A DNA stretch of 64,000 nt from Methylophilus sp. 14 (GCF_015354345.1 NZ_JADKYS010000001.1:868001-932000), one strand, 5' to 3'. Positions 53,155-61,342 are shown, counted from the first letter of the stretch. Notes: a model not told the origin generated them from the sequence alone. Program-made: numbers and translations.

Positions 53155-54612
53155 ATGCAAAACACAATGAGCGATATTAAAGAAAGCGCTGTGAACAAAA
53201 CCACCATTCCTGCACAGGAGGTGGTTTTTTCACTTTATAAATCTGAAGACAAAGTCTATGCCCGCAGCGTATCCGGTTTATATAACCGTTGGCGCTGGGT
53301 CATGGTTTGGGCGACGCAGTTGTTTTTCTACGGCGTGCCGTGGTTGCAGTGGGACGGCCGCCAGGCCATGCTGTTTGACCTTGAGGCCAAGCGCTTTTAT
53401 ATCTTCGGTCTGATTTTTCATCCGCAGGACCTGATTTATCTGTCTTTCCTGCTGATCGTTTCAGCCCTGGCGTTGTTCCTGTTTACAGCCGTGGCCGGGC
53501 GCTTATGGTGCGGCTATACCTGTCCGCAAACGGTGTACACCGAAATCTATATGTGGATGGAAACCAAGATCGAAGGTGACCGCATCGCCCGCATGCGCCT
53601 GGACGACAGTAAGTGGAATCTGAACAAAATCAGCCGTAAATCGCTCAAGCAGTTTGCCTGGATCACATTTGGTTTATGGACTGGTGTGACGTTTGTGGGC
53701 TACTTTTCACCCATCCGCGAGTTGGTGCCTGCCATTGTTGAGTGGCAATTAGGTGGTTGGGAAACCTTCTGGATCTGCTTCTATGGGTTTGCAACTTATG
53801 GTAACGCTGGCTATATGCGCGAGCAGGTGTGTAAATATATGTGCCCTTATGCGCGTTTTCAGAGCGCCATGTTTGACGGCGACACCATGACGGTGACTTA
53901 CGATGAGGCACGCGGTGAACCACGTGGTTCACGCTCTAAAAAAGCGGGTGAAAACGCCAACGGTCTGGGTAGCTGCATAGACTGTAGTATTTGCGTGCAG
54001 GTCTGCCCGACTGGCATTGATATCCGTGATGGTTTGCAATATGAATGTATCGGCTGCGGTGCGTGTATTGATGCATGTGACGATGTCATGGACAAAATGG
54101 GCTATGCCAAGGGTCTGATCAAGTACACGACGCAAAATGGCCTGGAAAATCGCTGGAGCCGCCAGCAAATGTGGCGCCGCCTGTTGCGTCCGCGGGTGCT
54201 GGTTTACACCGCCATTTTGTCGGCTTTGACCATTGGCATGGTTGTCAGCCTGTATTTCAAACCTGACTTCAGGCTGGACGTGTTGCGTGATCGTGCGATG
54301 TTGGCACGCTATACCGATGCGGGCAAGATTGAGAACGTTTATAACCTCAAGCTTGAAAATGATACCGAATCCGCGCGCGATTACAGCTTGCAGGTGACGG
54401 GTCTGCCAGACTTGGATGTGCATATTTCAGACAACAATAACCAGCCATTCAAAGGGCTTAAACCTTTTGAAACGCGTAATGTCATTGTAGAACTGCAATT
54501 GCCGGACGGCGTCACCAGCGCCGGTTCGCACAAAATCTATTTTGAAATGACGGATGTTGAATCCAAAGACACGATAAAAGAGAAGTCAGTGTTTATCGTG
54601 CCCAGCAACTAA
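53155..54612 (+). CDS. ccoG: Cbb3 oxidase accessory protein CcoG (RdxA/FixG)
   Basis: A polytopic membrane ferredoxin of about 485 residues. The start is uncertain: ATG 53155 has AAGG only three bases upstream, and ATG 53167 is the alternative. It has the motif GRLWCGYTCPQTVYTEIYMW, two [4Fe-4S] motifs (CIDCSICVQVCP starting near residue 274 and CIGCGACIDACD near 304) and a C-terminal periplasmic Ig-like part. CcoG is proposed to reduce copper for oxidase assembly. It follows ccoP by a few bases. Confidence 0.95.
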   Translation: MQNTMSDIKESAVNKTTIPAQEVVFSLYKSEDKVYARSVSGLYNRWRWVMVWATQLFFYGVPWLQWDGRQAMLFDLEAKRFYIFGLIFHPQDLIYLSFLLIVSALALFLFTAVAGRLWCGYTCPQTVYTEIYMWMETKIEGDRIARMRLDDSKWNLNKISRKSLKQFAWITFGLWTGVTFVGYFSPIRELVPAIVEWQLGGWETFWICFYGFATYGNAGYMREQVCKYMCPYARFQSAMFDGDTMTVTYDEARGEPRGSRSKKAGENANGLGSCIDCSICVQVCPTGIDIRDGLQYECIGCGACIDACDDVMDKMGYAKGLIKYTTQNGLENRWSRQQMWRRLLRPRVLVYTAILSALTIGMVVSLYFKPDFRLDVLRDRAMLARYTDAGKIENVYNLKLENDTESARDYSLQVTGLPDLDVHISDNNNQPFKGLKPFETRNVIVELQLPDGVTSAGSHKIYFEMTDVESKDTIKEKSVFIVPSN

Positions 54613-54638
54613 AACGTCAGTTATATGGAGTACATAGA

Positions 54639-54938
54639 ATGAGTAATTCTCGAGCAGCGCTCAAGGTAGCGCCGTTGAAGGCGGAGCAAAAGTGGTACCA
54701 GAATGCCTATGTCTGGCTGATTATAGGCGGTCCTTCCCTGGTGGTTGTAGCGTCTTTTATCACCTTGTACCTGGCGATTACGCATCCGGATCCGGCCATT
54801 GACGACTATTACCGCAAGGGCATAGAAATCAATAAAACGCTGGATGCACAAGGCCATGATATGCAGGATGAGTCTATGGCGCCTGCCATTCAGGCACGCA
54901 ATCACGCGCAAACTGGCCTCAAACCGGCTGAAGAGTAG
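54639..54938 (+). CDS. ccoH: Cbb3 oxidase assembly protein CcoH (FixH)
   Basis: A 99-residue product with GGAG before the ATG. One membrane helix (about 24-46, VWLIIGGPSLVVVASFITLYLA), then the FixH-family segment THPDPAIDDYYRKGIEINK. It is shorter than many FixH proteins (about 150), lacking the extra periplasmic part. It is last in the ccoI-to-ccoH run and converges on the radical SAM gene. Confidence 0.85.
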   Translation: MSNSRAALKVAPLKAEQKWYQNAYVWLIIGGPSLVVVASFITLYLAITHPDPAIDDYYRKGIEINKTLDAQGHDMQDESMAPAIQARNHAQTGLKPAEE

Positions 54939-54956
54939 TCCTTAAATCAAATCCAT

Positions 54957-55808
54957 TTACATGAACATGCGCACGCGGAATCCATGCGTGCGCAATGTGG
55001 CAGCGTAGCTCTCCAATATTTTTTCTGAAGTCGCCTGGATACACCCTCGGCTATCTTGTTGGCTTGGCCTGGCAATCCCGTAAAGCAAGATACCGCTCAT
55101 CTTTTGCTTCAAGGGCAGCAGTGCTTGCATATAACCAGGCAGTGTGGGGGTAGTCACGGTTTCCCCGTGTTGAGACCTGCTGAAAATGGCCGTTTGCACC
55201 CAGGTGGCGCACAGCGTGCAGCAAGTGTTCAGGCGTTGTATATGTAATACCAACGGCAAGTGCGTATCGTTGACCGCCAGCATTTCGTCATCATTGCCTG
55301 CATCCAGTTTAAACCACACTTCACCCTCAAGCGTGTGCAACTGCTTGAGCGCGTGCTGGATGTGCGCATGCTGCAGTTGGCTGCCATTGGTAATCAGCCG
55401 CAGCTTGGCCGGGCGGTCATCGGGTTTTCGCTGTTGTAGCAGGTGGGCAACCATGTCCAGGACTTCTGCAAACTGCGGTGACGTGGTTGGCTCGCCGTCA
55501 CCGGCAAATGCAATATCCTGCACGTAATCGCGTAGCGTCAACGTGGTGTGGTGGATATGCAGGGTTAACCAATTGAGGCAGTCGGTGAGCTCCTGCTGCA
55601 GGCGGTGAGTGTCTATCGTTGGTGAGGGGCCGCGTTGCAGGCCGGGCACCTGGCAATATACGCAATGCCAGTTACAACAATGATTGGGGTGCAGGTTGAT
55701 GCCGATAGAAAGGCCTTGCGCCCGGCGTGACCACACCGGGTAAATATATTGCCAGTGTCGCGTGGATGCATAAGCCGCCAGGGCGTCGAAAAGGGCAGAG
55801 CGCTCCAT
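54957..55808 (-). CDS. Radical SAM protein
   Basis: A 283-residue product. The cluster motif CNWHCVYC gives C45, C49 and C52. It is followed by the SAM-binding IAFAGDGEPTTSP (GGE-like) region near residue 100, then LRLITNGSQLQ and VWFKLDAGNDD. The GxGEPT context is like MoaA/TYW1-type radical SAM enzymes. The substrate cannot be told. Its place between the cco genes and fnr suggests a role in anaerobic or microaerobic metabolism, which is inference only. Confidence 0.85.
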   Translation of the reverse strand: MERSALFDALAAYASTRHWQYIYPVWSRRAQGLSIGINLHPNHCCNWHCVYCQVPGLQRGPSPTIDTHRLQQELTDCLNWLTLHIHHTTLTLRDYVQDIAFAGDGEPTTSPQFAEVLDMVAHLLQQRKPDDRPAKLRLITNGSQLQHAHIQHALKQLHTLEGEVWFKLDAGNDDEMLAVNDTHLPLVLHIQRLNTCCTLCATWVQTAIFSRSQHGETVTTPTLPGYMQALLPLKQKMSGILLYGIARPSQQDSRGCIQATSEKILESYAATLRTHGFRVRMFM

Positions 55809-55842
55809 CAGACGTCAGTCCTTATGGCGACGAGGCCACTGT

Positions 55843-56664
55843 TTAACACGTGCTGGCGTTAAAGATGGCCTGCAGTTTTTCGTGATCCAGAATGCGGATG
55901 TTTTTCTGTTTGACTTCAATAATACCTTCGTCGCTAAACTTGGAGAAGGTGCGGCTCACGGTTTCCAGCTTCATGCCCAGATAACTGCCGATTTCTTCCC
56001 GTGTCATGCGTAAAATCAATTCGCTTTTCGAGTAGCCGCGGGCGTGCAAACGTTGCAGCAAGTTGAGCAGGAAAGCCGCCAGGCGTTCTTCGGCACGCAT
56101 ATTGGCCAGCAACATCATGACGCCATTCTCGCGCACAATCTCGCGACTCATGATTTTGTGCACATGGCGTTGCAGCATGGGGATTTCACGTGACAGGTCT
56201 TCAACGTGGTTAAACGGCATCACGCAGACTTCGGCATCTTCCAATGCAATCGCGTTGCAATTGTGCTTGTCACTGACAATACCATCCAGTCCCATGATCT
56301 CCCCGGCCATCTGGAAGCCGGTGACTTGTTCGCGGCCATCTTCAGACACCACACAGGTTTTAAAGAAGCCAGTGCGGATGGCATACAAAGTGGTAAACGG
56401 GTCGCCACTGCTGAACAGGTGACCACCTTGCTTCACTTTTTTGCGGGTGGCGACCATGCCATCCAATTTGCTCATTTCGTCCGTGCTTAAACCTATAGGC
56501 AGGCACAGCTCGCGCAGGTTGCAGTTAGAGCAGGCGACCTTGAAGCTGGATTCGGCTTGCATGGGGGAGGTCCTTGGCAGTCGTTGATCTTGCGACTGAT
56601 TATACGCTTCATGCGCATTGATTTCATGTGTGGCGATTTCATCTGCTGCAATGGCATTTAACAT
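55843..56664 (-). CDS. fnr: FNR-type oxygen-responsive transcription regulator
   Basis: A 273-residue CRP/FNR protein. The oxygen-labile [4Fe-4S] cluster ligands are C45, C48, C54 (CSNCNLRELC) and C136. The cNMP-like beta-roll follows, then the dimer helix and the HTH LRMTREEIGSYLGMKLETVSRTFSKF, with the E-xx-SR recognition pattern of FNR. The start may instead be ATG 56562, which has AAGGA eight bases upstream and would give 239 residues. It likely controls the ccoN and hemN boxes in this window. Confidence 0.95.
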   Translation of the reverse strand: MLNAIAADEIATHEINAHEAYNQSQDQRLPRTSPMQAESSFKVACSNCNLRELCLPIGLSTDEMSKLDGMVATRKKVKQGGHLFSSGDPFTTLYAIRTGFFKTCVVSEDGREQVTGFQMAGEIMGLDGIVSDKHNCNAIALEDAEVCVMPFNHVEDLSREIPMLQRHVHKIMSREIVRENGVMMLLANMRAEERLAAFLLNLLQRLHARGYSKSELILRMTREEIGSYLGMKLETVSRTFSKFSDEGIIEVKQKNIRILDHEKLQAIFNASTC

Positions 56665-56727
56665 GATGCTGTTTACTCTTCCCTATTATAGTGCGTTGCA
56701 TTATGCACGCGTAGCGCATCGGACTAT

Positions 56728-56741
56728 TTGATATGCATCAA
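56728..56741 (+). promoter_or_regulatory. Perfect FNR box between fnr and hemN
   Basis: TTGAT-ATGC-ATCAA is an exact match to the FNR consensus and is palindromic at the ends. It lies 108 bases before the hemN ATG 56836, suiting activation of hemN. It is 64 bases upstream of the fnr ATG 56664 and could also mediate autoregulation. Confidence 0.88.
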
Positions 56742-56835
56742 GAAGTCATGGTTTGCTTTATGGCAAAGTGGCTGTCAATGACTTTGGGGACGCGATGTCT
56801 CACTTGTGCCGACAGGAAAGAATTTGCTAGATACC

Positions 56836-58221
56836 ATGAAACAACCGTTGATGATTACTCAAGAGCACATCGAACGCTATGATGTTTCGGGGCCGCGTTA
56901 CACCTCTTACCCCACGGCAGATCGCTTTGTCGAAGCGTTTGATGCAGCGGCCTATGTCAAGGCGGCAGAGCAGCGCAATATCAGCAACTGGACGCAACCG
57001 CTGTCTGTTTATGTGCATATCCCGTTTTGTGCCTCTCTGTGTTTTTATTGTGCCTGCAATAAAATTGTTACCAAGCGTTATGAGCAGGGCGCAATTTATC
57101 TCAATTACCTGCAACGCGAACTCAATCTGCACCTGCACAAATTTTCGCAGGCGCAGGCGGTGAACCAATTGCACCTGGGCGGCGGCACACCGACCTTTCT
57201 CAATGATGAAGAGTTAACCAGCCTGGTCGACATGCTGAAAAAGGCCTTTGTGTTTAACCAGGAGGGCGAATACTCCATCGAAATTGATCCTCGCACGGTC
57301 AACCAGCAGCGCTTGCAGCATTTGCGTACCCTGGGCTTTAACCGCCTGAGTTTTGGTGTGCAGGACTTTGACGCTGAGGTACAGCAGGCCGTGCATAGGG
57401 TGCAATCTTATGCACAAGTGGAAACGCTGATGCAACAGGCGCGCGAGATGGGATATCAGTCGATTAATGCTGATCTGATCTATGGCTTGCCCAAACAAAC
57501 GCCAGCGACGTTTCGCGAGACGATTGCCAAAATCACCACCTTGCGCCCGGACCGCATTGCCCTCTATGGTTACGCACATTTGCCGTCACGGTTTAAACCG
57601 CAGCGTCGTATTCTGCAAGATGAGTTACCCAATGCGGTCGACAAGATTCAAATGCTGTCAGAAGCGATTCAGCAATTGATGCAGGCTGGCTATGTGTATA
57701 TCGGTATGGATCACTTTGCCTTGCCTGAAGATTCTCTGGCGATTGCCAAGCAGCAGGGCAGGTTGCACCGTAACTTCCAGGGTTACAGCACCATGGCAGA
57801 CCAGGACATCCTGGCGCTGGGCGTGTCTGCCATCGGCAAAATGGGCGCGACGTATAGCCAGAATGCCAAAACGCTGGAAGAGTATTACGACTTCCTCGAC
57901 CAGGGCCAACTGCCGATTGTGCGTGGATTGGCACTCAGCCGTGATGACCTGATCCGGCGTGCGGTGATTATGGCCATCATGTGTCACGGTGAGCTCAGCT
58001 ATGAGTCGATAGAGCTTTCCTATATGGTGAATTTCAGGGAATACTTTAAGTCAGAGATTCAACAATTGGTCGACAAACAGAAGCAAGGCCTGGTGGTGCT
58101 GGAAGACGACGGCCTGAAAGTGACTGAAATGGGCTGGTACTTTGTGCGCGCCATTGCCATGGTGTTTGACCGCTATTTGCAGCACGATGCCAACCGTGCA
58201 AGGTTCTCCAAAATCCTTTAA
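56836..58221 (+). CDS. hemN: Oxygen-independent coproporphyrinogen III oxidase
   Basis: A radical SAM enzyme of about 461 residues. The motif FCASLCFYCACNK holds the CxxxCxxC cluster site plus the extra conserved Cys of HemN. RYDVSGPRYTSYPTADRF, QLHLGGGTPTFL and INADLIYGLPKQT are typical. It converts coproporphyrinogen III to protoporphyrinogen IX without oxygen. The start is uncertain: ATG 56836 lacks a good ribosome binding site, while TTG 56824 has AGGA six bases upstream. It supplies heme for the cbb3 oxidase and sits behind a perfect FNR box. Confidence 0.96.
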   Translation: MKQPLMITQEHIERYDVSGPRYTSYPTADRFVEAFDAAAYVKAAEQRNISNWTQPLSVYVHIPFCASLCFYCACNKIVTKRYEQGAIYLNYLQRELNLHLHKFSQAQAVNQLHLGGGTPTFLNDEELTSLVDMLKKAFVFNQEGEYSIEIDPRTVNQQRLQHLRTLGFNRLSFGVQDFDAEVQQAVHRVQSYAQVETLMQQAREMGYQSINADLIYGLPKQTPATFRETIAKITTLRPDRIALYGYAHLPSRFKPQRRILQDELPNAVDKIQMLSEAIQQLMQAGYVYIGMDHFALPEDSLAIAKQQGRLHRNFQGYSTMADQDILALGVSAIGKMGATYSQNAKTLEEYYDFLDQGQLPIVRGLALSRDDLIRRAVIMAIMCHGELSYESIELSYMVNFREYFKSEIQQLVDKQKQGLVVLEDDGLKVTEMGWYFVRAIAMVFDRYLQHDANRARFSKIL

Positions 58222-58230
58222 AATCCCGGC

Positions 58231-58947
58231 ATGTTAGCCAGCTTACTCCTGACCGCCTTTGTCATGGGGCTGGCAGGCGGCCCGCATTGCATAGCCATGT
58301 GTGGTGCGGCTTGCGGCGCCATGCAGTCTTCAGTCACTACCACCAGCCAGTTTCGTTCGATTCCGTTACGCGTCATCAAAACCGTTCCCTGGAGTTTCTA
58401 CCTGGGCCGCATGCTGGGTTACGGCATGCTGGGGGCGATCGCGGCAGAAACTTTGCGCGGCCTGGCCTGGTTATCTAATCAAAGCCATGTATTTCAACCA
58501 TTGTGGACCTTCTCACACACCCTGATTTTTGCGTGGGGCGTGTTATTGCTGGTCACGGGGCAGCAACCGCAATGGGCCGTGCAGCGCGCGCAACAAGTCT
58601 GGGCATGGATTAAACAGCGTACCGAACACGCCAAACTAGGGTTTTTACTCACAGGCATGATCTGGGCCTTGTTGCCATGTGGATTACTCTATTCGGCCGT
58701 GATGCTTGCCTCATTGCAATCGCAATGGTTACAAGGCGCACTGGTGATGATGGCTTTTGCCTGTGGCTCTGCCACCGTGCTGGCACTTGCACCTTTGATC
58801 TGGCGCGCCAGCCAGCAATCCATGCCGAGCTGGTTTAAAGAGTCTACCGGCATGCGCCTGAGCGGCGTGTTGCTTATCGCCCTCAGCGTGGTCGCGTTGT
58901 GGATGGACGTCATGCATCACGACAAGTTGTGGTGCCAATTGCTTTAA
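58231..58947 (+). CDS. TauE/SafE-like (DsbD_2-type) membrane protein
   Basis: A 238-residue polytopic protein with six membrane segments. The N-terminal motif GLAGGPHCIAMCGAACGAM and the mid-protein MIWALLPCGLLYSAVMLASLQSQ are the two conserved metal/thiol-like Cys sites of the PF13386 family, which is often found in cbb3 oxidase or heavy-metal loci. It starts 9 bases after hemN, so probably the same transcript. A role in copper handling for oxidase assembly is inferred from context. Confidence 0.82.
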   Translation: MLASLLLTAFVMGLAGGPHCIAMCGAACGAMQSSVTTTSQFRSIPLRVIKTVPWSFYLGRMLGYGMLGAIAAETLRGLAWLSNQSHVFQPLWTFSHTLIFAWGVLLLVTGQQPQWAVQRAQQVWAWIKQRTEHAKLGFLLTGMIWALLPCGLLYSAVMLASLQSQWLQGALVMMAFACGSATVLALAPLIWRASQQSMPSWFKESTGMRLSGVLLIALSVVALWMDVMHHDKLWCQLL

Positions 58948-58977
58948 GCGTTGCTTTTATTGCCTGTATTCTGTAAC

Positions 58978-59009
58978 TTCCAATTGTTAAATTAATTTAA
59001 CAGTTGGAG
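58978..59009 (+). promoter_or_regulatory. Hairpin covering the ribosome binding site of the DNA ligase gene
   Basis: Bases 58978-58991 pair with 58996-59009 (14 pairs, two of them G-T) around a TTAA loop. Its core is the 18-base palindrome TGTTAAATTAATTTAACA (58985-59002). The GGAGG Shine-Dalgarno (59006-59010) for ATG 59015 is within the 3' arm. It may also be a dimeric operator. The hairpin is read from sequence; the regulatory role is inferred. Confidence 0.6.
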
Positions 59010-59014
59010 GCCTC

Positions 59015-59854
59015 ATGCTCGTGGCAGCGCGGTACATACTGTGTATTTTTCTCTTGTTGCTGGTTGTGCATAGCCATGCGCAAGCCCCTGCCATTTTGCT
59101 GGCGCAGATTTACCATGATGATATCCAGGTGCAGGACTACCTGGTCAGTGAAAAGCTCGATGGTATTCGCGCGGTCTGGGATGGCCAGCAATTCACCAGT
59201 CGGCAAGGTCATCCCATCCATGCACCCGCCTGGTTTAGCCAGGACTTTCCCCAGCGGCCATTAGATGGCGAGTTATGGATAGGTCGTGGCCAATTTGAGC
59301 AACTATCCTCCACCGTCAGGCAAACGCAGCCAAATGACGCCGCCTGGCGACAAGTCGCTTATTATGTATTTGAGTTGCCTGATGCTGCTGGCGATTTCTT
59401 ACAGCGAGCGCAGCAAATTGTGCAAATCGTCCAGCAAGCACACAGTCCTTATCTCAAAAGCCTGCCGCAGTTCCGTGTTAAAGATCGACAAGTGCTTAAA
59501 AGAACGCTGGATCATATTGTAGCTCAACGTGGCGAAGGCCTGATGCTGCATCGTGCCGATGCGCCATACCTCACCGGCCGCAGCCATGTCTTGCTCAAAC
59601 TCAAGCCGCAACTGGATGCAGAGGCCACAGTGATTGCCCATGTGCCCGGCAAAGGCAAATACCAAGGTAAAATGGGCGCATTGCTGGTAGAAACCCCGGC
59701 AGGTATCCAATTTAAACTGGGCACCGGATTCAGCGACGCCGAGCGTGCGCATCCACCGCCCATCGGCTGCCAGGTGACTTATACTTACCGTGATGTGACC
59801 AAAACGGGTAAACCCAAATTTGCCAGTTTTTTGCGCATCCGCCCGCCGGAATAG
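59015..59854 (+). CDS. ligE: Secreted ATP-dependent DNA ligase (Lig E type)
   Basis: A 279-residue product. Signal peptide MLVAARYILCIFLLLLVVHSH with AxA-like cleavage near Ala22-Ala24. Nucleotidyltransferase motif I EKLDGIRAVW has the adenylated lysine K47; motif III is PLDGELWIGR, motif IV RGEGLMLHR and motif V HVLLKLK. A small OB domain follows. These compact periplasmic ligases seal nicks in DNA outside the cytoplasm and are thought to help uptake of DNA or extracellular DNA structure. GGAGG is in a hairpin. Confidence 0.93.
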   Translation: MLVAARYILCIFLLLLVVHSHAQAPAILLAQIYHDDIQVQDYLVSEKLDGIRAVWDGQQFTSRQGHPIHAPAWFSQDFPQRPLDGELWIGRGQFEQLSSTVRQTQPNDAAWRQVAYYVFELPDAAGDFLQRAQQIVQIVQQAHSPYLKSLPQFRVKDRQVLKRTLDHIVAQRGEGLMLHRADAPYLTGRSHVLLKLKPQLDAEATVIAHVPGKGKYQGKMGALLVETPAGIQFKLGTGFSDAERAHPPPIGCQVTYTYRDVTKTGKPKFASFLRIRPPE

Positions 59855-59868
59855 ATAAAGGAAAACAT

Positions 59869-60288
59869 ATGAAGTGGTTCGCAGGACTCTTAAGTTGCTG
59901 GATAGCAGCCAACGCCTACGCGCTGGATTTAAGCGGTGTGTACGCTTGTACGGGCGACGATGCGCACGAAGGCAAATATACCGGCACAGTGACTATGAAA
60001 TTGCGTCCTGAGCATAGCAAAGGCGCAGATGCCAGCTACGACTTCCAGCTCGAAGTGCCTGATTATGGTGTCTACAAAGGCCACGCAGCAGCACATGGCA
60101 TGCACGCCGCCATGCATTTTGCCTTGCCAGCAGAGGATGGCGAATATGGTGGCAAAACGCATGATTATGGCACTGGCATTGCTGAGTTCAAGAAAAATGC
60201 CAAAGGGCAATTAAGTTTCAGGAAGTTTTATTTTGAACCTGGGTTTAAGGGTGGGAATACTGGGGTGGAGGAGTGTGTTAGAAAGTAA
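59869..60288 (+). CDS. His-rich exported protein of unknown function
   Basis: A 139-residue product; AAGGA precedes the ATG. Signal peptide MKWFAGLLSCWIAANAYA, then a mature part starting LDLSGVYACTGDDAHEGKYT and ending GNTGVEECVRK, the two cysteines probably bonded. A central stretch (about 68-103) contains five or six histidines (YKGHAAAHGMHAAMHFALP). It follows ligE by 14 bases and is likely co-transcribed. A periplasmic metal-binding or sensing role is possible; I do not recognise the family. Confidence 0.7.
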   Translation: MKWFAGLLSCWIAANAYALDLSGVYACTGDDAHEGKYTGTVTMKLRPEHSKGADASYDFQLEVPDYGVYKGHAAAHGMHAAMHFALPAEDGEYGGKTHDYGTGIAEFKKNAKGQLSFRKFYFEPGFKGGNTGVEECVRK

Positions 60289-60456
60289 TTTTTTCACTGC
60301 GCGCATGCAATATTGCAAGTGGTTTGCAGCACCTCGATGTGGTTGCTATCCAGGCTGGTGAGAATGCAATAAAAGGTTGTTCTTTGATTGATTGTCGTAG
60401 AGTGGTGACGGATTCTTCGCCGGTGGTTTGCCTGTTTTGTGTGTTACGGCGACACT

Positions 60457-60484
60457 CGTCATTCCGGCGTAGGCCGGAATCCAG
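60457..60484. repeat. REP-like palindrome (CATTCCGGCG type)
   Basis: ATTCCGGC and GCCGGAAT form a perfect 8-bp inverted repeat around GTAG or so, preceded by CGTC and followed by CCAG. It is a common intergenic palindrome of proteobacteria (from memory). Confidence 0.7.
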
Positions 60485-60624
60485 GCAGGATGGGATTTCT
60501 CGCAACTGATTATTTGTTGGACGGTTGCTTTTCGCTTTTTCAGCGAGTTACTTTTCTTTGCTTGCCCAAAGTAGTCGTAGGGTGGGCATGAATGCCCACG
60601 CGTTAGTGGTTGTTTGTCAGGTTG

Positions 60625-61257
60625 CTTTTCGCCTTTTTGGCGACCATTCTTTCTTATGCTTGTCCATAAGAAAGAAGGCAAAGAACAAGACACCCCAGCT
60701 TCCGCTTGTTCCCTGCGCTACTCAGATTGTCGGGCGGCCATCGAAACTCAACCTGGCAGCTCACACAAAGCGTGAGCTGCTGCGGGATTCGGACAGCCGA
60801 TGGCCGAGTACTCCCGCCAACCCTGCGTTGCTCGGCGCGGCAGATGGGGACCCCGAACACCTACTGAGCGCAACGGTTGGTGATTTTAAGAAATGAATCT
60901 GGTTTTTTAACCGTTCCAACTTTCACGCTGCTACTTAAATGAGAAGAATCCCATTCCATCACGCTGAGTAGCGGAGACGAAGTGGGGGTAGTCGGCCATC
61001 GTCTGTTCGAGTTCCGCGGTGGCTTGCGTCTTTTGCAAGCCGCTAGGGCGAGTTTCGATGGACGCCCACTTTGTTGATAACTAAGACTTCGTAGAGGTCT
61101 GTTACGACGTAGGCTAACTCGCGCAGCGATGTTAAGCGTAGCGGCCGTAGCCAACAACGCAAGGGAGCCGAAGGCCGTGATGGCTGGGTGTCGTCCTCTT
61201 TGGTTACTTGTCTTAAGGACAAGCACCAGAAAGTGACTCGCCTAAAGGCGAAAAAGC
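60625..61257. repeat. Composite two-arm repeat element, copy 2
   Basis: Reverse-complement counterpart of 21514-22066. The left arm starts with a CGCC-TTTTT-GGCG-type hairpin (about 60630-60642), then a 12-bp hairpin TTCTTTCTTATG/CATAAGAAAGAA (60647-60676). The right arm ends in CGCCTAAAGGCG. The centre has GGTGTTCGGGG... in reverse (about 60850) and ATGAGAAGAATCCCAT (60939-60954). A segment at 61078-61153 is absent from copy 1. Confidence 0.75.
61078..61153. repeat. Small repeat inserted in one arm of the composite element
   Basis: About 76 bases interrupt the arm that is continuous in copy 1 (around 21612-21630). The insert has its own inverted words (GTAGGCTAAC ... TTAAGCGTAGC and GGCCGTAGCC) around GCGCAGCG, a short repeat type seen in many beta/gammaproteobacteria (from memory). 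Confidence 0.65.
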
Positions 61258-61342
61258 AGCCTATCAAACAAGAGAAACTTAAGTTATATGTAAGCTCTGA
61301 GAATGCATGTCATTTCGCCTGCCATGTTAAAATCTCCACCCT

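Larger units (their letters stand above)
60289..61342. repeat. Gene-free repeat region between the His-rich protein and hrpA
   Basis: About 1050 bases with no credible gene. It holds, in order, a GTCATTCCGGCGTAGGCCGG-type palindromic repeat (60457-60484), a truncated arm of the composite repeat (60525-60575), a GTGGGCA-N4-TGCCCAC hairpin (60581-60598), and the full composite repeat (60625-61257) with a nested insertion. The open frames found there read through repeat arms. Confidence 0.7.
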
